DNA of 5,677 nucleotides from assembly GCA_020253895.1 (NCBI GenBank), contig JADDKG010000326.1, positions 1 through 5,677 on the forward strand, given 5' to 3'. Of this stretch, positions 1 to 5,248 are shown in pieces. The notes under the pieces are model-generated. The model searched no databases. It saw only the letters and a program-made list of their open reading frames with translations, and had not been told where the DNA came from. How positions within the stretch are numbered: the stretch's first letter is position 1; each line of letters starts with the position of its first letter. The translations under genes and the position numbers were made by a program. Source of the DNA: Rubrobacter sp. Lineage in GTDB: Bacteria > Actinomycetota > Rubrobacteria > Rubrobacterales > Rubrobacteraceae.

Positions 1-710
1 AAGGCGTCCAGCCCGTACCCGGAGACCCGCCGGATCAGGCGCGGGTAGCGGCGCCGGATCTCGGTCCCGTAGCGCTCCCCGATCTCCAGCGCCCCGCGCA
101 GCAACCGGGCCTCGGCCCCCTCGCCGCGGGCCCGGCGGGCGGCCTCCGAGCGCGAGAGCGGCCTGAGCTTCACCACCTCGCCGCTGGCCAGCACGCACCG
201 CAGACCCAGCACCTGGTCGGCGGTAGTCCCGTAGACCACCGAGCGCATCCCGGCGGAGTTGTTCCCGATCATGCCGCCCAGCGTGGCTACATCAGAGGTG
301 GAGGTGTCCGCCCCGAAGACGAGCCCGTGCGGCCTGGCCGCGGCGTTGAGCTCCCCCTGCACCACACCGGGCTCAACGGTGCAGCGCCGCCGCCCGGGGT
401 CCAGGTCCACGATGCCCGCCATCTCCGAGACGTCCAGCGCGAGCCCGGGGGCGGTGGCCTGCCCCGCGAGGGAGGTCCCGGTGCCCCGGGGGGTTACGGA
501 GAGGCCGAGCTCCCGGGCCGTCTCCAGCGCCAGCTGCACGTCCGCCTCGCCGCGGGCCACCACGACCCCGACCGGGCGCCGCTTGTAGATGGAGGCGTCG
601 GTGGCGTACAGCGAGCGGTAGGCCGGGTCGGTGCGCAGGTAGCCGTCGAGCTTCCCGTCGAGCCTCTCGCGGAGGCTCCGGGCGAGGTCCGCCGCCGCTC
701 TGGTCTCCAT
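1..710 (-). CDS. FAD-linked 2-hydroxyacid dehydrogenase (GlcD/YdiJ-like), 3' end cut by window
   Basis: This is the N-terminal 236 residues of a flavoprotein with a PCMH/FAD_binding_4 domain (about residues 40-190). Such enzymes oxidise D-2-hydroxyacids such as D-lactate, glycolate or D-2-hydroxyglutarate and pass electrons to a membrane or Fe-S acceptor. Visible landmarks are LYATDASIY (34-42), the FAD-binding RGTGTSLAGQ (75-84), VEPGVV (112-117), GADTSTSDVATLGGMIGNNS (133-152) and RRVSGYGLD (227-235). The LYATDASIY and SGY-LD signatures resemble the long YdiJ-like class, in which the flavin domain is usually fused to a C-terminal Fe-S domain. That part lies outside the window, so the fusion cannot be checked. 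The ATG at 710 is chosen because the protein begins shortly before the conserved region. There is no Shine-Dalgarno before it, but a TATACT box sits 6 bp upstream, suggesting a leaderless mRNA. It is divergent from the glycoside hydrolase gene. The family call is firm; the substrate is unknown. Confidence 0.88.
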   Translation of the reverse strand, partial: METRAAADLARSLRERLDGKLDGYLRTDPAYRSLYATDASIYKRRPVGVVVARGEADVQLALETARELGLSVTPRGTGTSLAGQATAPGLALDVSEMAGIVDLDPGRRRCTVEPGVVQGELNAAARPHGLVFGADTSTSDVATLGGMIGNNSAGMRSVVYGTTADQVLGLRCVLASGEVVKLRPLSRSEAARRARGEGAEARLLRGALEIGERYGTEIRRRYPRLIRRVSGYGLDA

Positions 711-716
711 GTTCCA

Positions 717-722
717 AGTATA
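717..722 (-). promoter_or_regulatory. -10 box for a leaderless FAD-dehydrogenase transcript
   Basis: Read on the minus strand, TATACT ends 6 bases before the ATG at 710, which would place transcription start at or next to the A of the start codon. No ribosome binding site precedes this ATG, which fits a leaderless mRNA of the kind common in actinobacteria. No convincing -35 hexamer is seen around 740-746. The evidence is motif and spacing only. Confidence 0.45.
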
Positions 723-786
723 GTAGAGACCCTGCAGGGGCGTCGCCCGGCGGCAACGGGGCCTCCCTGCGGCCCGCATCTCCTGC

Positions 787-792
787 GATAAT
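787..792 (+). promoter_or_regulatory. Candidate -10 box for the hydrolase/membrane-protein operon
   Basis: GATAAT matches the TATAAT consensus at five of six positions and stands out in a GC-rich background. Transcription would begin near 799, leaving a leader of about 50 bases before the TTG at 850. That start point would lie downstream of the alternative GTG at 793. The -35 region (about 764-769) is a poor match, so an activator or alternative sigma factor is possible. Confidence 0.4.
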
Positions 793-836
793 GTGCTGCC
801 GGACGCCCCGCAGGCGTGGAGATGTAGCCTCCTGAA

Positions 837-843
837 AGAGGGA
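837..843 (+). promoter_or_regulatory. Shine-Dalgarno deciding the TTG start of the hydrolase
   Basis: AGAGGGA contains GAGG (838-841), complementary to the 16S rRNA tail, 8 bases ahead of the TTG at 850. The in-frame GTG at 793 has no comparable site and sits at the predicted promoter, so the TTG is preferred. Confidence 0.5.
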
Positions 844-849
844 TACGGC

Positions 850-2166
850 TTGAAACGGCGGGAGAGGGCCCTTATCGAGCAGGCCAGGCTGGTCCTGGAC
901 TTCAACTGGGCCGGGGAGTACACCAAGCCCGGCCCCAGGCTCTACCCGCACCAGTGGTCCTGGGACTCGGCCCTGATCTCCATCGGCTACAGCCACTACG
1001 ACCAGGGAAGGGCCGAAGGCGAGCTCCTGCACCTCTTCGACGCCCAGTGGCGAAACGGCCTCCTCCCCCAGATAGTCTTCAACCCCTCCTTCGGGGACTA
1101 CTTCCCGGGGCCGAGCTTCTGGCACGCCCAGGAGAGCCCCGACGCCCCCCGGGATCACAAGACCTCAGGCGTGGTCCAGCCCCCGGTACACGCCACCGCG
1201 GTCCGGCTGGTCTACGAGCGGGCCCGGGACCGGAAACGGGCGCGGGCGTTCCTGGAGCAGGCCTACCCGCACCTTGCGGCCTGGCACGACTACCTCTACC
1301 GGGAGCGCGACCCGGAGGGCGAGCACCTCGTCTACATCCGCCACCCCTGGGAGAGCGGGATGGACAACTCTCCCATGTGGGACGCCATCCTGCAGCGGCT
1401 GCACCTGCGGGAGGACCAGATCCCGGCCTACCGGCGGGTGGACGTGCACACCGTCTCGGAGCAGGACAGGCCCGCGAGCGCCGCCTACGACCGCTTCGCC
1501 TACCTGGTGAAGCTCTTTGCGGGGCTGGGCTACGGGGAGGCCGAAATCCGCGAGCGCTGCCCTTTTCTGGTGCAGGACGTGCTCTTCAACAGCCTCCTGT
1601 GCCGCTCGGAGAACGACCTGGCGGAGCTCGCCTTGGAGCTCGGCGAGGACCCGGCTCCCCACAGGGAGCGTTCCCGAAGGACGGCCCGCGCCATAGAAGA
1701 GAAGCTCTGGGACGAGGAGCACGGGATCTACCTGGACTACGACCTGGTCTCCCGGAGGCCCATCTACGTCTACTGCGCGGCGGGCTTCGTCCCCCTGTTC
1801 GCCGGCATCCCGGGCGAGGAGAGGGCCCGGCGCATGGTGGACTTTCTGGAGCACGGAGGCTTCGGCCTCTCCGGGAAGGGGATAAAGCCGGTCCCCAGCT
1901 ACGACGTGCACGGCTTCGGCTTCTCCCCCACCCGCTACTGGCGGGGGCCGGTCTGGATCAACATGAACTGGTTCCTCATGCGGGGCCTGGAGCGCTACGG
2001 CTACCGGGAGCACTCCTCCCGCCTCCGGACCACGATAAGGGAGCTCTGCGAGAGGAGCGGCTTCTACGAGTACTTCGACCCCGCCACCGGCCAGGGGCAC
2101 GGCTCGGTGCTCTTCTCCTGGTCGGCAGCCCTGCTCATAGACACGCTCCTCTCCCCGCGGCGATGA
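850..2166 (+). CDS. GH63-type glycoside hydrolase, probable mannosylglycerate/glucosylglycerate hydrolase
   Basis: This 438-residue cytosolic (alpha/alpha)6-barrel hydrolase has no signal peptide. It resembles the short GH63 enzymes that cleave the compatible solutes mannosylglycerate and glucosylglycerate into hexose and D-glycerate, known from Thermus, Rubrobacter and mycobacteria. Landmarks are YPHQWSWDS (32-40), DYFPG (83-87), VVQPPVHA (108-115), HPWESGMDNSP (165-175), RYWRGPVW (362-369) and FYEYFDPATGQGHG (405-418). D172 and E407 fit the general acid and base. Their spacing, and the positions of Y32, W36, D39, Y84, Y363 and W364, match a mycobacterial glucosylglycerate hydrolase as I remember it. 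The TTG at 850 is chosen over an in-frame GTG at 793 because of the ribosome site and promoter position. The stop overlaps the next start (ATGA). Mannosyl versus glucosyl preference cannot be read here, and another small alpha-glucoside remains possible. Confidence 0.82.
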   Translation: MKRRERALIEQARLVLDFNWAGEYTKPGPRLYPHQWSWDSALISIGYSHYDQGRAEGELLHLFDAQWRNGLLPQIVFNPSFGDYFPGPSFWHAQESPDAPRDHKTSGVVQPPVHATAVRLVYERARDRKRARAFLEQAYPHLAAWHDYLYRERDPEGEHLVYIRHPWESGMDNSPMWDAILQRLHLREDQIPAYRRVDVHTVSEQDRPASAAYDRFAYLVKLFAGLGYGEAEIRERCPFLVQDVLFNSLLCRSENDLAELALELGEDPAPHRERSRRTARAIEEKLWDEEHGIYLDYDLVSRRPIYVYCAAGFVPLFAGIPGEERARRMVDFLEHGGFGLSGKGIKPVPSYDVHGFGFSPTRYWRGPVWINMNWFLMRGLERYGYREHSSRLRTTIRELCERSGFYEYFDPATGQGHGSVLFSWSAALLIDTLLSPRR

Positions 2167-3245
2167 GAAGGTCCCTGCTGCGCAACCTGATCTTCCTGGC
2201 CTCGCTGGGCCTGGCGGTACACCTCCTGCTGCCCCGGATACCGGGCGTGGAGCGCTCGCTGGAGCTCGTCTCCCGGGCCTCGTGGCCCCTCATCGCGGCC
2301 GCCCTCGCCGCCGAGTTGCTGAGCGAGCTCTCCTACGCCGGGCTCCTCGGGAGGATAACCGCCGCCTCAGCGGGGATCCCGCCGCGCCTGAGGAGCAGGC
2401 GCGGCCTCGGGAACTGGTACATGCTGCGGTTGACCGTAACCGGCTACGGAGCCTCGCACGTCCTGCCCGGCGGCGGGGCGGCCGGGGCTGCGGTCGCCTA
2501 CACCGCGCTGCGCAGCCGGGGTCTGGGGCGGAGCAAGATCGGGCTGGCGCTCGCGGCCACCTCCGCGCTCGCCTACGGTGCGCTGGGCGTGATCCTGACC
2601 GCGAGCCTGCTCTACCTGCTCGCCCGGGGCAACCTCGACCCGGCGGCCCGGACCGCGGCCTCCCTCGGCCTCTCCCTCACGCTGGCGGGCTTCGTCGGCA
2701 GCTACGCGGTCTACCGCAACCCGCTGCCGGCGAGGCTGGCGCTCGGGGGAGCGGCGAGAGCGGTCCTCGGGCTGCTGAGAAGGGCGCTGCCCGGACGCGG
2801 GCTCGACGCCGCCCTCGAACGCGGCCTGGTGCGCCTAAGCTCCGAGCTCGGCGCCCTGCGGCGGCAGCTGATGGCCGCCCAACCGGCCGAGATCCTCCGC
2901 CTGTGCGCCCTCGCGCTCGGCTTCTGGGCCTTCGACGCGCTCTGTCTGCTGCTCATGTTCCGGGCCTTCGGCGTCGAGGCGGGGACCGCCGAGCTATTCG
3001 CCGCCTACGGCATCGCCACCGCGGCCGGCACCCTGCCCCTGACCCCCGGCGGAATCGGGGTCTTCGAGACCACCATCCTCGCCGTGCTGGTGATCTTCGG
3101 AACCGGCGCGGAGGCCACCGTCCCGGTGCTCGGCTACCGGCTCTTCAACTTCTGGATGCCCATACCGCTTGCGGCGGTCCTCTACCCCACGCTGCACCGC
3201 AGGCCGGGCCCCCGCCCGCCGCGTCTCCGGCGGGGCTACTCGTAG
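2163..3245 (+). CDS. Lysylphosphatidylglycerol synthase TM-region (UPF0104) integral membrane protein
   Basis: This 360-residue, very hydrophobic protein belongs to the family of flippase-like membrane domains first seen in MprF (PF03706). Stand-alone members are mostly uncharacterised and have been linked to lipid or lipid-linked sugar handling. Likely membrane spans are about residues 8-24, 41-62, 127-153, 160-180, 243-265 and 275-310, plus one near the C-terminus. The family motif is LPLTPGGIGVFE (291-302), and a conserved HVLPGG loop lies at 99-104. The C-terminal tail is short and basic (RRPGPRPPRLRRG), so no soluble aminoacyl-transferase domain is present and it is unlikely to make lysyl-PG itself. 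The ATG overlaps the hydrolase stop by four bases with no strong ribosome site, indicating translational coupling. The last 10 bases overlap the convergent lactonase gene. The family call is good; the substrate is unknown. Confidence 0.8.
   Translation: MRRSLLRNLIFLASLGLAVHLLLPRIPGVERSLELVSRASWPLIAAALAAELLSELSYAGLLGRITAASAGIPPRLRSRRGLGNWYMLRLTVTGYGASHVLPGGGAAGAAVAYTALRSRGLGRSKIGLALAATSALAYGALGVILTASLLYLLARGNLDPAARTAASLGLSLTLAGFVGSYAVYRNPLPARLALGGAARAVLGLLRRALPGRGLDAALERGLVRLSSELGALRRQLMAAQPAEILRLCALALGFWAFDALCLLLMFRAFGVEAGTAELFAAYGIATAAGTLPLTPGGIGVFETTILAVLVIFGTGAEATVPVLGYRLFNFWMPIPLAAVLYPTLHRRPGPRPPRLRRGYS
3215..3234. terminator. GC hairpin at the convergent gene ends, possible bidirectional terminator
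   Basis: CCCGCCG (3215-3221) and CGGCGGG (3228-3234) form a perfect 7-bp stem with a 6-base loop. The hairpin lies inside the last codons of the membrane-protein gene and immediately after the lactonase stop on the minus strand. There is no T-run on either side, so it is not a classic intrinsic terminator. GC-only hairpins at gene ends are common in high-GC actinobacteria, and the pairing may be a by-product of Pro/Arg codons. Confidence 0.3.
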
Positions 3246-4051
3246 TACTCGGGGGCCTTCTTCAGGGCCTTGAACTTCTCCATGTCGTGGCCGTAGCCCA
3301 GCGTCGCGTCGTACTTCCTGGCGAGCTGCTTTATCTGGTACATCGAGTTGAAGTAGGCCACCGTGTCGTAGACGATCCCCGAGAGCACCCAGTCCTTCAG
3401 GTTGCGCTCCAGGTAGATGGCGTCCGAGGTGAAGATAAAGGTCCCCGAGTGCTCGGTGTGGGCGACCATCCCGATGAGCCCCGGCGTGTGTCCCGGCCAG
3501 TGGTAGAGGTGCAGGTCCGGCGCCAGCTCCAGGTGCGGGCCGATCATCAGGTCGTAGTTCAGGTTGGGCATATCGAAGTCGCCCTTGACGTAGGCTCCGG
3601 AGTAGTCGAGCGGCCCCTTGTGGGTGACCTTGAGCGCGTGGGCGAACTCGGCGTCGTGGACGATGATCCCCCGCCTGCCGGCCTTGGTCCCCCTGAAGAA
3701 GTCCAAGCACCCGCAGTGGTCGAGGTGCAGGTGGGAGATGACCACGATGTCTATGTCGCCCATCTCGAGGTTGAGCTGCTCGAGCTGCATCGGCAGGTAC
3801 TGCCGCTCCTCCGCCCTGTAGGGGAAGATGGGCTGCAGCGCCTCGGGCCAGCGGCTCTCCCACTCGGGGTGGCAGGTGCCGTCGAAGAGCACCCAGCCGA
3901 GGTCGGGGTGCTCGACGAGGACGGTGTAGGTGGGGATGGTGACCCAGTCGGCCTGCGGATGCTTGTTGTCCACGGTGGCGGGCTTGGGGTTCAGGACCAG
4001 CCAGGCCATGTCCAGCTCGAGGGTGCCGTTGTCCAGAACAAAGAGCTTCAT
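3236..4051 (-). CDS. Metallo-beta-lactamase-fold lactonase, AHL-lactonase family
   Basis: This 271-residue cytosolic dinuclear-zinc hydrolase is of the AiiA/AttM type, whose members open the lactone ring of acyl-homoserine lactones and, in some cases, gamma-butyrolactone and related lactones. The full metal set is visible: H107-L-H109-L-D111-H112, H188 in GHTPG, D210 in SDAIY and H255 in GYGHD. Y213, three residues after the bridging D210, matches the conserved AiiA tyrosine. Length is typical. One local variation is FDGTCHP (56-62), where many relatives have DTG. The ATG at 4051 is preceded by AAGGAG and GGAGGAG; longer in-frame extension upstream would run into the divergent promoter and dehydrogenase gene. 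It is transcribed away from an alcohol/aldehyde dehydrogenase pair, suggesting the physiological substrate may be a metabolic lactone rather than a signal. Family very likely; substrate inferred. Confidence 0.87.
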   Translation of the reverse strand: MKLFVLDNGTLELDMAWLVLNPKPATVDNKHPQADWVTIPTYTVLVEHPDLGWVLFDGTCHPEWESRWPEALQPIFPYRAEERQYLPMQLEQLNLEMGDIDIVVISHLHLDHCGCLDFFRGTKAGRRGIIVHDAEFAHALKVTHKGPLDYSGAYVKGDFDMPNLNYDLMIGPHLELAPDLHLYHWPGHTPGLIGMVAHTEHSGTFIFTSDAIYLERNLKDWVLSGIVYDTVAYFNSMYQIKQLARKYDATLGYGHDMEKFKALKKAPEYYE

Positions 4052-4070
4052 CGCGCTCCTTCCTCTCCTC

Positions 4071-4088
4071 CGTTTCCCCGCGGGAACG
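4071..4088. repeat. Imperfect palindrome, candidate operator
   Basis: CGTTTCCCCGCGGGAACG pairs CGTT with AACG at its ends, with a C/G-rich centre containing the palindrome CCCGCGGG (4077-4084); one T-G step and an off-centre core break the symmetry. It overlaps the -35 area of the rightward promoter and lies just downstream of the leftward start point, so a bound repressor could block both promoters. The function is inferred from position alone. Confidence 0.35.
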
Positions 4089-4126
4089 CCTAAACTGTAT
4101 ACTAAGCTACGTACGGGCACGGGGGC

Positions 4127-4133
4127 AAGGAGG
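4127..4133 (+). promoter_or_regulatory. Strong Shine-Dalgarno for the alcohol dehydrogenase
   Basis: AAGGAGG is a full match to the anti-Shine-Dalgarno sequence, 9 bases before the ATG at 4143. This fixes the start; the frame is open further upstream, but that part runs through the promoter and the antisense of the lactonase. Confidence 0.75.
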
Positions 4134-4142
4134 AGTTTCCAG

Positions 4143-5234
4143 ATGAAGGGCAGGGTGGCTGCCCTCGCCGGCCCCGGGAGGGTGGAGGTCTGCAGCTTCG
4201 GGCTGCCGGACCCGGATCCCGGGGCCGTCCTGGTGAGGGTCCGCCGGGCGAACGTCTGCGGCTCTGAGGTGCACATCAACCACTTCCACCACCCGCTGAT
4301 CCGGGAGTGCGTGCCGGGGCACGAGTTCGTGGGCGAGATCGTGGCGCTGGGCGAGAGCGTCACGACCGACTACGCCGGGGAGCCGGTCCGGGTGGGAGAC
4401 CGGGTCATGGCCCCCTACTACCTGACCTGCCGCCGGTGTCCGGCCTGCCTGCGGGGCGACTTCAACCTCTGCCAGAGGGCCTACGCCTTCTGGTCGCAGC
4501 CGCCGGAGGTCCCGCCGCACTTCCACGGCGCGTTCGCCACCCACTACTACATCCACCCGGACCAGTACTTCTACAGGGTGCCTGACGCCCTGCCCGACGA
4601 GGTGGTAGCCGGGGCGAACTGCGGGCTCTCGCAGGTGCTCTTCGGGCTGCACGGCATCGGGCTCTCCGCCGGGGACACCCTCGTGATCCAGGGCGCGGGC
4701 GGGTTGGGGCTCTACGCCGCCGCGGTGGGCCGGCACATGGGGGCGCGGGTCGTGGCTATAGAGGGGATCCCGGAGAGGATCGAGCTGGCCGGGAGGTTCG
4801 GGGCCGATGAGGTCGTGGACATGAGGGAGCACTCCACGCCGGAGGAGCGGGCCGAGCTTGTGCGCTCGCTGACCGGCGGCTACGGGGCGGACGTGGTGCT
4901 CGAGGTCACCGGCGTGCCCGCCGCGTTCGTGGAGGCGCTGGAGCTGGCCCGGCCGGGGGGCAGGGTGGTGGAGATCGGGAACGTCAACGTCGGCGAGGGC
5001 CACGAGGTCCGGCTGGCCCCCGGGCTCATCACCCGCAAGATGCTGCGGGTGCAGGGCTTTGTCCGCTACCAGCCGTGGTATCTGCACCGGGCGCTGCGTT
5101 TTCTAGAGAGCCGCCACCGCGAGCACCCCTTCGGCGAGCTCACCGACCGGGAGTACGCCCTGGAACAGGTGGGCGAGGCGATAGAGCGCGAGGAGGCGCG
5201 GCGGGTGACCCGCCCGGCCGTCGTCCCCGCCTGA
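4143..5234 (+). CDS. Zinc-dependent medium-chain alcohol dehydrogenase
   Basis: This 363-residue cytosolic NAD(P)-dependent MDR dehydrogenase interconverts an alcohol with an aldehyde or ketone. The catalytic zinc site is seen as C39 (VCGSEVH), H60-E61 (PGHEFVGE) and probably C159. The structural zinc lobe has C96, C99, C102 and C110. The Rossmann motif is GAGGLG (183-188), and the acidic E206 at the end of the second strand favours NAD over NADP. An unusual aromatic stretch (YAFW...PPHFHGAFATHYYIHPDQYFY, about 113-143) lies near the substrate cleft region. Length is normal and no frameshift is seen. The stop is 14 bases before an aldehyde dehydrogenase gene, so the two are almost certainly one operon, with the alcohol product oxidised further to an acid. 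The exact substrate is not evident; polyol or hydroxyacid dehydrogenase activity is possible. Confidence 0.88.
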   Translation: MKGRVAALAGPGRVEVCSFGLPDPDPGAVLVRVRRANVCGSEVHINHFHHPLIRECVPGHEFVGEIVALGESVTTDYAGEPVRVGDRVMAPYYLTCRRCPACLRGDFNLCQRAYAFWSQPPEVPPHFHGAFATHYYIHPDQYFYRVPDALPDEVVAGANCGLSQVLFGLHGIGLSAGDTLVIQGAGGLGLYAAAVGRHMGARVVAIEGIPERIELAGRFGADEVVDMREHSTPEERAELVRSLTGGYGADVVLEVTGVPAAFVEALELARPGGRVVEIGNVNVGEGHEVRLAPGLITRKMLRVQGFVRYQPWYLHRALRFLESRHREHPFGELTDREYALEQVGEAIEREEARRVTRPAVVPA

Positions 5235-5246
5235 GAGGAGAGGAGG
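5235..5246 (+). promoter_or_regulatory. Double Shine-Dalgarno in the 14-base dehydrogenase gap
   Basis: GAGGAG (5235-5240) and AGGAGG (5241-5246) lie back to back between the TGA of the alcohol dehydrogenase and the ATG at 5249. The second is only 2 bases from the ATG, so the first (8 bases away) has the better spacing. This supports efficient reinitiation within one transcript. Confidence 0.6.
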
Positions 5247-5248
5247 CC

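Larger units (their letters stand above)
711..849. other. Divergent intergenic region between dehydrogenase and glycoside hydrolase
   Basis: These 139 bases separate two divergent start codons. The region contains the minus-strand TATACT (717-722), a perfect 10-bp palindrome CCCTGCAGGG (730-739) and a plus-strand GATAAT (787-792). It also holds the partial Shine-Dalgarno that precedes the TTG at 850. The palindrome lies between the two -10 boxes, within the minus-strand promoter spacer, and could be an operator. No small ORF, RNA gene or strong terminator is evident. Confidence 0.55.
4052..4142. promoter_or_regulatory. Divergent promoter/operator region between lactonase and dehydrogenases
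   Basis: This 91-bp region drives genes both ways. The plus-strand candidate -10 is TATACT (4098-4103), predicting a start near 4110. On the minus strand, TTGCCC (4128-4123) and TAGTAT (4105-4100) are separated by 17 bp. The two -10 elements share the palindromic core GTATAC (4097-4102), an AT-rich island in a GC-rich setting. Both genes have strong ribosome sites. No regulator gene is in the window. Confidence 0.5.

Noticed and set aside
259..791. Plus-strand open frames opposite the FAD dehydrogenase start
   Set aside because: They are antisense to a protein with clear FAD-domain motifs, have low-complexity composition, and lack domain signatures.
819..833. Small hairpin GGAG/CTCC in the hydrolase leader, considered as a riboswitch or attenuator
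   Set aside because: The stem is only 4 bp with no conserved riboswitch core or T-run, too weak to support as an RNA element.
954..2162. Long plus-strand open frame running upstream of the membrane-protein gene in the same frame
   Set aside because: It lies out of frame over the well-supported GH63 gene and its translation is Pro/Arg/Gly/Ala-rich low-complexity sequence, as expected for an off-frame reading of GC-rich DNA. The real start is the ATG at 2163.
2282..4093. 603-codon plus-strand open frame across the membrane-protein and lactonase genes
   Set aside because: It crosses two genes with clear family motifs in other frames, one of them antisense, and shows no recognisable domain. It is a GC-bias artefact.
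4052..4363. Upstream extension of the lactonase frame to 4363
   Set aside because: The extension would be antisense to the alcohol dehydrogenase N-terminus and cross the promoter region. The ATG at 4051 has good ribosome sites and gives a typical AHL-lactonase N-terminus (MKLFVLDNG).
4107..5087. 326-codon minus-strand open frame opposite the zinc alcohol dehydrogenase
   Set aside because: It is fully antisense to a gene with intact zinc and NAD motifs. Its composition is rich in His/Pro/Arg/Val repeats typical of antisense readings, and no family is recognisable.
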